NCBI GenBank assembly: GCA_023248545.1
Contig: JAHFEF010000003.1
Coordinates: forward strand, 1-64,000
DNA length: 64,000 nt
Direction: 5' to 3'
From: Myxococcales bacterium
GTDB taxonomy: Bacteria; Myxococcota; UBA727; JABDBI01
Every line of letters starts with the position of its first letter. The first letter of the stretch is position 1. The notes under the pieces were generated by a model. The model worked only from the letters and a program-made list of their open reading frames with translations, had not been told where the DNA came from and made no database searches. Shown here piece by piece: positions 8,333 to 15,925 of the stretch. The position numbers and the translations under genes were made by a program.

Positions 8333-10099
8333 ATGCTGGAAAAACTTCAAAAGCTCTTTGTTCCCAAGGAACGAAGGCAAATAAGCATCTTGCTGGTTTT
8401 TTCGGTTTTAATGGGTTTTCTAGAAATTGCAGGTGTTGCTTCGGTGATGCCAATTGCAAGCTTGGTGATTAATCCGAACTCCGAGTTAAGTGCCCGAGTG
8501 CTGGCTACAGGGTTATCTATGCCAGTACTGGTGGGCATCTCATTTGGGTTGATTCTTGCGATTAATGCATTGACGCTCTTGTTTAATTGGTACTCTCAGC
8601 GTGTAATTAATCAACATGCGTTCGAGTTGTCGTGTCGGTTACTGGCTTATTATTTAAAAAAGCCATTTGTATCTTTTTTGTCTGACAAGGGTCCGGCCAT
8701 TGGAAATCGATTGCTTGTAGACATCAAGCAGTATTCATCTGTATTCTTGACGGCCGTTTTCAATGTTGCGTCTCGGCTATTTGTGACAGCGTGCGTTGTG
8801 TTGTTTCTGGTTTATCTGGATCCTGTCATGGGCGTGTCACTGATTGCCTTTCTTTGGGCGAGCTATTGGGTTGTATCCAGCGTCATTGGAAAAATGGCCA
8901 GCTACTATGGAAAGCAGCGTACAACGGGTGAGAGCGCAAAATTTAAGTTGGTGCAAGACGCTGTGGCGGGATTTAAAGAGATAAAGCTCAATCAGGGGGA
9001 GCGCGCATTTATGTCGGAGTTCTCCCGCGAATCCAAGCAGGAATTCGATGCGATTGCTCGGGGTGTTTTCATATCGACCATTCCCAGAAGCCTATTGGAA
9101 GTGTCTGGGTTTTTAGCCGTCTTTTCGGCGTTCTTAGCCATTCAATTGTTTTCAAAAAATCCGGCTAATTCAATGGCGATATTGGCAGCCTATGGCATGG
9201 CTGGCTTTAGATTGCTGCCCATCGCGAATCAAGTCTTTCAGGGTCTTGCGCAGATCCACAGCTCGAAGCCCTATTTTGATTCGTTTATCAACGAGGTTCA
9301 GTTCTACCCAGTAGATTATGCCAAGGCATTTGATGAGCAGCCAGAAGTCGTTTCGCTCAAAGAGTCTATTCGTTTAAATCATATTTCTTTTAGGTATCCA
9401 TCCCGAAGCGATTTGGCGATTCATCAGATTAATATTGAGATACCCAAAAAATCAATTATTGGTTTAGCGGGCGCGACAGGCGTTGGCAAAAGCACAGTGG
9501 CTGAAATCGCTTGTGGCCTCTTGTCTCCGACCGATGGCAAGCTTGAAATAGACGGTCGTGAGCTTGGCGAATTAGATGCAGCAGGATGGATGACGCAAAT
9601 AGGCTATGTGCCCCAGCAGATCCACTTATTTTCAGACACGGTCTTAAAAAATATCGGCTGCTGGGGACGAGATGCGCAGATTGATCAAAAGCGCGTCACT
9701 GAGATTTCAAAAATGCTAGGTCTGCACGAATTTATCGTGTCTCAGTTGCCACAAGGGTATGAAACCGCATTGGGTCACGGTCAGAATTTATTGAGTGGTG
9801 GTCAAAAGCAGCGTTTGGGATTTGCGCGGGCAATCTATCGAGATCCCAAATTTTTGCTTTTTGACGAAGCGACCAGTGCTCTGGATGGGTTGCTTGAACA
9901 CCAAGTTCTCATGTGCATGAAGCAATTAGCCCTGGAAAAGCCGATTTTGCTGATTGGTCACCGGCCGGCATCACTGCAAATTTGTGATCGAATTTATTTT
10001 ATGGAAAATGGTTTGGTCAGAGATTCTGGAACCTACGCAGAGCTCTACCATGGCAACAAAATATTTCAAACCATGATGTCTATCCAGAACAGTTTGTGA
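8333..10099 (+). CDS. ABC exporter of the PglK/MsbA type (lipid-linked glycan flippase)
   Basis: This half-transporter of 588 residues has an N-terminal membrane domain of about six helices (to roughly residue 320) and a C-terminal ATPase domain. The ATPase shows Walker A GATGVGKST (380-388), signature LSGGQKQR, Walker B FLLFDEAT and switch His in IGHRP. Its N-terminus resembles PglK/WlaB-type flippases, which turn undecaprenyl-PP-linked glycans across the inner membrane using ATP. It opens the surface-glycan locus, and no Wzx-type flippase is visible elsewhere in the locus, so it is the best candidate for that step. ATG at 8333 follows a roughly 90-base gap from the divergent lipoprotein gene, which should hold the promoters for both directions. 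Confidence 0.85.
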   Translation: MLEKLQKLFVPKERRQISILLVFSVLMGFLEIAGVASVMPIASLVINPNSELSARVLATGLSMPVLVGISFGLILAINALTLLFNWYSQRVINQHAFELSCRLLAYYLKKPFVSFLSDKGPAIGNRLLVDIKQYSSVFLTAVFNVASRLFVTACVVLFLVYLDPVMGVSLIAFLWASYWVVSSVIGKMASYYGKQRTTGESAKFKLVQDAVAGFKEIKLNQGERAFMSEFSRESKQEFDAIARGVFISTIPRSLLEVSGFLAVFSAFLAIQLFSKNPANSMAILAAYGMAGFRLLPIANQVFQGLAQIHSSKPYFDSFINEVQFYPVDYAKAFDEQPEVVSLKESIRLNHISFRYPSRSDLAIHQINIEIPKKSIIGLAGATGVGKSTVAEIACGLLSPTDGKLEIDGRELGELDAAGWMTQIGYVPQQIHLFSDTVLKNIGCWGRDAQIDQKRVTEISKMLGLHEFIVSQLPQGYETALGHGQNLLSGGQKQRLGFARAIYRDPKFLLFDEATSALDGLLEHQVLMCMKQLALEKPILLIGHRPASLQICDRIYFMENGLVRDSGTYAELYHGNKIFQTMMSIQNSL

Positions 10100-10139
10100 A
10101 CTCGCTGCGCCAAATCAATTGTGACTCTCATAGAACAGG

Positions 10140-11168
10140 GTGGATGTCCAAAACCTGGGACTGAAATGGGCGGAGCCTACTCTGAAAGATAGATCAATCT
10201 TAATTACCGGTGGCACTGGTTCGTTTGGCAAAGCATTTGTCAAAGCGGTGCTGGCCCAGTGTCCGAATATCAAACGCTTGGTGATCTACTCGCGTGACGA
10301 ACTCAAGCAGTTTGAAATGTCCCAAGAATTCTCTGACCATGAATATCCTAGCCTGCGTTATTTTATTGGCGACGTCCGAGATCCGCAGCGTTTGAGACGG
10401 GCCATGGAAGGCGTAGACACGGTGGTTCATGCAGCGGCCATGAAGCAAGTTCCAACAGCCGAATATAATCCGTTTGAATGTATCAAAACCAATGTGCTGG
10501 GTGCCCAGAATGTGATTGAAGCCTGTTTGGATAGCCAGGTTGAACGTGTGATCGCGCTCTCAACAGACAAAGCTGCGGCCCCGATTAATCTATATGGGGC
10601 GACCAAGCTCTGCTCGGATAAGCTTTTTATCGCTGCAAATAATATTCGAGGTCATCGAGATATTAGATTCAGCGTGGTTCGGTATGGCAACGTCATGGGG
10701 AGTCGCGGTTCGGTGGTCCCGTTTTTTAAGCAACGCAAACACACCGGCGTTCTTCCAATCACAGATCCCAATATGACACGGTTTAGTATTAGCTTAGAAG
10801 ACGGTGTGGATATGGTCCTGTGGGCGTTGGAGAACGCTTGGGGGGGCGAAATATTCGTTCCAAAAATTCCGTCTTATCGTGTCACCGATGTTGCGAAAGC
10901 GATTGGCCCCGAGTGTGAGCACCCGGTGGTAGGCTTACGGCCTGGTGAGAAAATTCATGAAGAGCTGATCACAGCGAGTGACAGCTATAACACGGTTGAT
11001 TTGGGGCGCTATTACGCAATCTTGCCAGTGGGTGGTTCCTATAGCTTGGAAGCCTATTGCAATAAGACCGATGCAAGACCTGTGCCCCAAGGGTTTAGCT
11101 ACCACAGTGGGACCAACGATAGATTTCTAGGGGTTAACGAAATTTACGAGCTTAGCCATAGGATATGA
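10140..11168 (+). CDS. pseB: UDP-N-acetylglucosamine 4,6-dehydratase (inverting), PseB
   Basis: PseB carries out the first step of pseudaminic acid synthesis: UDP-GlcNAc is dehydrated and C5-epimerised to the 4-keto-6-deoxy-L-arabino sugar with NADP. The extended SDR protein (342 aa) has the nucleotide motif TGGTGSFG near residue 24, the AAAMKQVP segment, and YGATK as the Tyr-x3-Lys site, followed by the family-typical GLRPGEKIHEELI. The start is GTG at 10140; no closer ATG is in frame before the Rossmann motif. Its stop overlaps the pseC start (ATGA, 11165-11168), so translation of the two is probably coupled. Confidence 0.93.
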   Translation: MDVQNLGLKWAEPTLKDRSILITGGTGSFGKAFVKAVLAQCPNIKRLVIYSRDELKQFEMSQEFSDHEYPSLRYFIGDVRDPQRLRRAMEGVDTVVHAAAMKQVPTAEYNPFECIKTNVLGAQNVIEACLDSQVERVIALSTDKAAAPINLYGATKLCSDKLFIAANNIRGHRDIRFSVVRYGNVMGSRGSVVPFFKQRKHTGVLPITDPNMTRFSISLEDGVDMVLWALENAWGGEIFVPKIPSYRVTDVAKAIGPECEHPVVGLRPGEKIHEELITASDSYNTVDLGRYYAILPVGGSYSLEAYCNKTDARPVPQGFSYHSGTNDRFLGVNEIYELSHRI

Positions 11169-12283
11169 CTTTTATTCCCTACGCCAAGCAAAGTATCGAT
11201 AGCGCCGATATTGAGGCTGTTACACAAGTGCTTCAAAGTGATTGGCTGACTCAGGGACCTAAAGTTGCTGAGTTTGAAGCAGCACTATCTGAAGCAACAG
11301 GCGCACCCTACGTGGTTGTCGTTTCCAACGGAACAGCGGCGTTGCATTTAGCTTGCTTAGCAGCAGGATTAAAACCCAGTGATATCGGGGTAACTTCGGC
11401 CATTGGTTTTGTGGCTTCAGCCAACGCGATAAGATATGCCGGAGCGACGCCGTGTTTGGCAGATATAAACCCCGAAACCGGCCTGATGACGCTGGAGACT
11501 CTTCAAAGAGCAGCGACACGTCCAAAAGTGATTATTCCGGTTGATCTGACGGGGTCTGTGCCTGATTTGCCGGCGATTCAAAAGTGGGCGACGGCCGTTG
11601 GGGCGACGGTGATTGAAGACGCCGCACATGCTTTGGGGGCGACTTATCAACATGAAGGCTGTATTTATCGGGCTGCTTCTTGTGTGCACAGCGATATGGC
11701 AATTTTGTCTTTTCATCCGGCGAAGCAGATTACGACGGGTGAGGGCGGTGCGATTTGTACGCGAGATGCCAAGCTTTATGAGTGTTTGTTGGAGTTGCGT
11801 ACGCATGGGATTACGAAGAACGCGGCGAAGTTGAGCACTCAAGAGGGCTGGTGGCATGAACAGCAAGCACTTGGCTTTAATTATAGACTCACGGATATTC
11901 AGTGTGCTCTAGGACTCAGTCAGATCAGAAAGTTAGATCGATTTGTTCAGCGCCGGCGAGAAATTGCTGCTTTATATGACCGGGCTTTTCCCCATATGCG
12001 TCTCAGAGTTCCAGAAGGGGTTAAATCGGCTTATCACCTGTATGTGATCCAAGTTCCTCGGCGTCGGTGTGTCTATGAAGAACTCGCTAAAAATAATATC
12101 GGAACTCAGGTACATTATATCCCTATTTATAAGCAACCCGATTTTGCCAGGTTTAATTTGGGTGAGCTTCCGGGTGCTGAAAAATATTATGCAAATTGCC
12201 TATCGCTTCCCATGTTTCCAGCCATGACAGATTTAGATACTAATCGTGTTATCGAAACTCTCCAAAGTATTCTGCGTCGCTGA
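11165..12283 (+). CDS. pseC: UDP-4-amino-4,6-dideoxy-N-acetyl-beta-L-altrosamine transaminase, PseC
   Basis: PseC is a PLP-dependent DegT/DnrJ/EryC1-family aminotransferase that moves an amino group from glutamate to C4 of the PseB product. In 372 residues it shows SNGTAALHLA, EDAAHALGA and the PLP-lysine region LSFHPAKQITTGEGG, with Lys187 as Schiff-base residue. The 3' end overlaps pseI by 38 bases. Position directly after pseB and before pseI supports PseC over other sugar aminotransferases. Confidence 0.93.
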   Translation: MTFIPYAKQSIDSADIEAVTQVLQSDWLTQGPKVAEFEAALSEATGAPYVVVVSNGTAALHLACLAAGLKPSDIGVTSAIGFVASANAIRYAGATPCLADINPETGLMTLETLQRAATRPKVIIPVDLTGSVPDLPAIQKWATAVGATVIEDAAHALGATYQHEGCIYRAASCVHSDMAILSFHPAKQITTGEGGAICTRDAKLYECLLELRTHGITKNAAKLSTQEGWWHEQQALGFNYRLTDIQCALGLSQIRKLDRFVQRRREIAALYDRAFPHMRLRVPEGVKSAYHLYVIQVPRRRCVYEELAKNNIGTQVHYIPIYKQPDFARFNLGELPGAEKYYANCLSLPMFPAMTDLDTNRVIETLQSILRR

Positions 12284-13265
12284 GCTCTCGGCCAACCATG
12301 GTCAAGACAAGGCGGTAGCACTCAAGACCATCGAAGCAGCAGCCAAAGCGGGTGCTGATGCAATTAAGGTTCAAACTTATACGCCCGATACGATGACGCT
12401 GAATATTAAAAAAGCGCCATTTATTGTCGAAACGAATAATTCCTGGGCTGGCAAGAGTTTGTATGAGTTATATCGGGAAGCCATGACACCTTGGGAATGG
12501 CATGCGGAACTCAAAGAGGCTGCCGAGGCTTGCGGGTTGGTATTTTTCTCAACGCCGTTTGATTTTACGGCGGTAGATTTTTTAGAAAGTCTCAATACCC
12601 CAATTTATAAAATTGCCTCATTTGAAATCGTAGACACGCCGTTGATTAGACGCGTCGCTCAGACTGGAAGGCCCCTAATTATATCGACAGGAATGGCATC
12701 CATCGAAGAGATTCAAGCAGCTGTTGATGCCTGCCATGCTGAAAATAATTTTGAGATAGCATTGTTGCGCTGTGTGTCTGCCTATCCTGCGCCCTTGGAA
12801 GAAATGAATCTGAGCAGCCTTGAGAAGCTCAAAGAATTTGGGACAGTGATAGGCTTGTCGGATCACACCCTCGATTCAACAGCTGCTGTCACAGCCGTTG
12901 CTTTGGGGGCCAAGGTAGTAGAGAAGCATTTTATTTTGGATAGAAAGTTAGGTGGTCCGGATAGTTTTTTCTCGCTCGAACCTGCTGAGTTTCGGGACAC
13001 GGTGATACAAATTCGAGCGGTCGAGCGAGCTTTGGGACAGCCAAAATTTGGGCCGTCGCCCAGTGAGCAGGGCAGTATGGTATTTCGAAGATCGCTATTT
13101 GTCGTGAAAGATGTGAAAGCAGGCGACGAGATTACACATGAGCACATACGCAGTATTCGGCCGGCGGGTGGTCTAAGCCCGGCAGATTTACCCCAAATAC
13201 TAGGTCGAGTGGCCAGACGAGATCTTCAAATGGGCACGCCATTAAGCCATGAATGTTTTAATTAG
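12246..13265 (+). CDS. pseI: Pseudaminic acid synthase, PseI
   Basis: PseI is a NeuB-family enzyme that condenses phosphoenolpyruvate with 2,4-diacetamido-2,4,6-trideoxy-L-altrose to give pseudaminic acid, using a divalent metal. The 339-residue protein contains the TIM-barrel motifs VAELSANHG, AGADAIKVQTYTPDTMTL, FFSTPFD and IGLSDHT, and a C-terminal antifreeze-like SAF domain (RSLFVVKDVKAGDEIT). GTG at 12246 lies inside the 3' end of pseC; the N-terminal lead before VAELS is a little short for the family, consistent with trimming at this overlap. Confidence 0.93.
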   Translation: MLSKLSKVFCVAELSANHGQDKAVALKTIEAAAKAGADAIKVQTYTPDTMTLNIKKAPFIVETNNSWAGKSLYELYREAMTPWEWHAELKEAAEACGLVFFSTPFDFTAVDFLESLNTPIYKIASFEIVDTPLIRRVAQTGRPLIISTGMASIEEIQAAVDACHAENNFEIALLRCVSAYPAPLEEMNLSSLEKLKEFGTVIGLSDHTLDSTAAVTAVALGAKVVEKHFILDRKLGGPDSFFSLEPAEFRDTVIQIRAVERALGQPKFGPSPSEQGSMVFRRSLFVVKDVKAGDEITHEHIRSIRPAGGLSPADLPQILGRVARRDLQMGTPLSHECFN

Positions 13266-14559
13266 AACAGACGCTTCGTCTCAAATTGGCACAGGCCACG
13301 TGATGCGTTGCCTCACGCTGGCTGATGGGCTGCGTTTGCGGGGTGCGCAAGTTCGCTTTTGCTCCAATGCAGCCAACTTAATTTCAGAACGCGGCTATGA
13401 AGTATTTCTCCCCTCTCCACAGGGTGGAGAGGGGTTGGGGGTGAGGTCTGATTTACTTATCGTCGACCACTATGGCCTGGATATCGCCTGGGAACGAACT
13501 CAGCGTCCCCATTTTAAAAAAATTCTAGTTATCGATGATCTGGCCAGGGCACACGATTGTGATATTTTGCTGGACCAAAATCTAGTTGCCAATTGGCAAA
13601 CGCGTTACACAGGAAAAGTCTCAGAAAACTGCAAGCTGTTACTGGGCCCAAAATATGCTTTGCTAGCACCCGTCTATGCCGAGTTGCATGATCGCATCCC
13701 TCCACGGGAAGGACCCGTGAAGAGAATTTTGGTTTCGTTTGGGGGTGGCGAGCATCAAGATTTATATGAACAGATATTACAGCAACCTGGAATTGATTAT
13801 GACATCGCAACGCCAGGCAAATATTCAAGTCTCGTTCCCCTGATGGCCAAAGCAGACTTAGCGATCGGAGCTTGCGGAATCAGTACTTGGGAGCGTTTGT
13901 GTTTGGGGTTGCCGAGCTATGTGGTGGTGCTGGCAGATAATCAGGTTGAAATTTCCAGAGAATTAATTCGTCGCGAGTTGGTTCGTCAGTATGAAGGTGA
14001 GTTGCCGAGCGAAATCGAACCCGGCTGGTCCAAACGCTGCACTGAAGTAGTCGATGGTCGGGGGCTTCATCGAGCGTTGGCAGTATTGACGGCCGACAAA
14101 AATATGCCGCTTCAAATACGTCATGCAAATCTAAAAGACGAAGTCTGGTTGCTTGAACTTGCCAATGATCCTGTCACTCGAAAAAATTCTTATTCGCCAG
14201 AAAATATTACAGCCGAAGAGCATAGAGCTTGGTTTTATCAAAAGCTGCGAGAATTTGATTCATGTTGTTTATATATTTTGGAGACGCACGACGGTATTCC
14301 GGTTGGACAGGTTCGGTTTGACCGGATGGAAGAGCAAACTTGGGAAATTGATTATTCGCTCGCGTCCGCTTTTAGAGGTCATCTGTTGGGAGACAGGTTG
14401 TTGCAAACGGCCTTAACTCGTTTTCAGACTCAGCAGGGCTCAGCGTCAGTAGTAGGTAAAGTCAAAATTTCTAACCGGGCGTCCCAAAGGGTGTTCGAAT
14501 CTCTAGGATTTAGGGCTGCAAATGGATCGGATGCGATTTCCTATCGAAAAGAAATCTGA
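13249..14559 (+). CDS. pseG: Fused PseG (UDP-sugar hydrolase) and PseH (N-acetyltransferase)
   Basis: The N-terminal part (residues about 1-270) is PseG, a GT-B-fold hydrolase that releases UDP from UDP-2,4-diacetamido-2,4,6-trideoxy-L-altrose. The motif GTGHVMRC includes His17, the position of the catalytic His in Campylobacter PseG, and a GACGISTWERLCLGLP segment follows later. Residues about 285-436 are a GNAT acetyltransferase like PseH, which N-acetylates C4 from acetyl-CoA. The pathway order is PseH then PseG, so the fusion would channel consecutive steps. About 13 residues near position 54-66 (PSPQGGEGLGVR) are encoded by a palindromic repeat inserted in frame. The gene overlaps pseI by 17 bases. 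Confidence 0.9.
   Translation: MNVLIRTDASSQIGTGHVMRCLTLADGLRLRGAQVRFCSNAANLISERGYEVFLPSPQGGEGLGVRSDLLIVDHYGLDIAWERTQRPHFKKILVIDDLARAHDCDILLDQNLVANWQTRYTGKVSENCKLLLGPKYALLAPVYAELHDRIPPREGPVKRILVSFGGGEHQDLYEQILQQPGIDYDIATPGKYSSLVPLMAKADLAIGACGISTWERLCLGLPSYVVVLADNQVEISRELIRRELVRQYEGELPSEIEPGWSKRCTEVVDGRGLHRALAVLTADKNMPLQIRHANLKDEVWLLELANDPVTRKNSYSPENITAEEHRAWFYQKLREFDSCCLYILETHDGIPVGQVRFDRMEEQTWEIDYSLASAFRGHLLGDRLLQTALTRFQTQQGSASVVGKVKISNRASQRVFESLGFRAANGSDAISYRKEI
13409..13446 (+). repeat. In-frame palindromic repeat within pseG
   Basis: The segment contains CCCCTCTCC and GGAGAGGGG arms around a short loop, followed by TTGGGGGTGAGG. It is read in frame as PSPQGGEGLGVR. A related copy in inverse orientation lies at 45411-45456. 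GC content and G-runs are unlike the surrounding gene. Repeats of this form (translated as PSPxGGEGxG and similar) occur in many bacterial genomes, from my general knowledge. Confidence 0.8.
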
Positions 14560-15241
14560 GGGCCTCCCGGTAGTGGTTTTGGCGACGCCACACGGACGCT
14601 ATGATTTGCTTGAGAAGAAACTGCGAGATAGTGGGATTGGTGAAATCGTTCGCATATTTCAGCAGGACGAATTGCTGATTGAACGTTTGATTGATTTGAG
14701 AGCAAGATATGTGTTTTTTCCTCATTGGTCCTGGAAAATACCTGATCATATTTTTAACCAAATCGAGTGTATCTTATTCCATATGACGGACTTGCCTTAT
14801 GGCCGTGGTGGGAGTCCGCTGCAGAACTTGATTGTCCGAGGCCATCAAAACACTATTCTGTCTGCAATTCGTTGTGTTTCGGAGATGGACGCTGGGCCAG
14901 TTTATCTTAAAAAGCCATTGAAATTAATGGGCACAGCGGAAGAAATCCTTCAAAATTCCAGTCAACTAATGTTAGAAATGATGATTGAAATTGTAAAACA
15001 CCCACGAGATCCAACGCCTCAGCAGGGTACAATTGTTAGTTTCAAGCGCAGAGGTCCTGAAAAAAGCAATTTGAAAGAGCTGAACACTTTGCTATCTGCC
15101 TATGATACAATACGTATGTTAGACGCCGATGGATATCCAAAAGCTTTCTTAGAAACAGCAGCACTAAAATTCGAATTTACACAGGCATTCTTGAACGGCG
15201 ACTGTGTTGAAGCGAAAGTGCGAATTGCTCAAAGAGTCTAA
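14522..15241 (+). CDS. Formyltransferase-family protein (sugar N-formyltransferase candidate)
   Basis: This 239-residue protein shows the formyltransferase signature HMTDLPYGRGGSP (residues 87-99), as in methionyl-tRNA formyltransferase and the sugar N-formyltransferases that use 10-formyl-tetrahydrofolate. Its place between pseG-pseH and the cytidylyltransferase suggests that it N-formylates an amino sugar of the pseudaminic or related branch. It is short and lacks a clear N-terminal GS-type folate motif, so activity should not be assumed. ATG at 14522 overlaps the upstream gene by 38 bases; ATG 14531 is an alternative. Confidence 0.75.
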   Translation: MDRMRFPIEKKSEGLPVVVLATPHGRYDLLEKKLRDSGIGEIVRIFQQDELLIERLIDLRARYVFFPHWSWKIPDHIFNQIECILFHMTDLPYGRGGSPLQNLIVRGHQNTILSAIRCVSEMDAGPVYLKKPLKLMGTAEEILQNSSQLMLEMMIEIVKHPRDPTPQQGTIVSFKRRGPEKSNLKELNTLLSAYDTIRMLDADGYPKAFLETAALKFEFTQAFLNGDCVEAKVRIAQRV

Positions 15242-15247
15242 TGTCTA

Positions 15248-15925
15248 ATGTCTAAATCTATTGCTGTCATTGCTGCACATCCTGATGATGAAGTGCTTGG
15301 TTGTGGTGGGACAATCGCGCGTATGGCGGTACAAGGGTGTCCAGTGCATATACTGTTGGTTGCAGATGGAGAGACATCAAGGAGTAATGAAGGCAATATT
15401 GTCGATTTGGAACATCGTCGGTGTGCAGCGCAGAAGGCTGGTGAAATTTTGGGTTGTTCCTCGGTGGAACTACTCACTTTGCCTGATAATCGTTTGGATC
15501 GTTTAGAAAGATTAGATATTATCAAGATGGTCGAAAATTTTTTAGATCGGTATCATCCATCGATTGTTTTTACTCACCATGTTGGCGACGTAAATATTGA
15601 TCATCAAATTTTGCATCACGCAGTTGTGACAGCCTGTAGGCCGATGCCTGGCAAATCCATTGAGGAGCTTTTATTTTTTGAGGTTCCATCCTCAACCGAA
15701 TGGCGGCCATATGGTTCGGCCGAGTCTTTTAATCCCAATTGGTTTACAGATATTTCGCAGACGTTAGAGATAAAGCTTAGAGCTCTTCGGGCTTATGAAG
15801 CAGAGCTACGTGAATTTCCCCATCCCAGGTCTTTGAGAGCTGTCAGTGCGCTGGCAGAATGGCGCGGTGCGACAGCCGGTTTTATGGCGGCAGAGGCATT
15901 TGTATTGGGACGCAAACTGTTATGA
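15248..15925 (+). CDS. PIG-L/LmbE-family N-deacetylase
   Basis: The 225-residue protein carries the zinc-binding AAHPDDEVLGCGG motif (HPDDE at residues 11-15) and the distal His segment HHVGDVNIDHQI of LmbE/PIG-L enzymes. These remove N-acetyl groups from GlcNAc-containing substrates. In this locus it could deacetylate a sugar before the neighbouring formyltransferase or amidotransferase acts on the free amine; that is inference. Its stop codon overlaps the next start (ATGA, 15922-15925). Confidence 0.85.
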   Translation: MSKSIAVIAAHPDDEVLGCGGTIARMAVQGCPVHILLVADGETSRSNEGNIVDLEHRRCAAQKAGEILGCSSVELLTLPDNRLDRLERLDIIKMVENFLDRYHPSIVFTHHVGDVNIDHQILHHAVVTACRPMPGKSIEELLFFEVPSSTEWRPYGSAESFNPNWFTDISQTLEIKLRALRAYEAELREFPHPRSLRAVSALAEWRGATAGFMAAEAFVLGRKLL

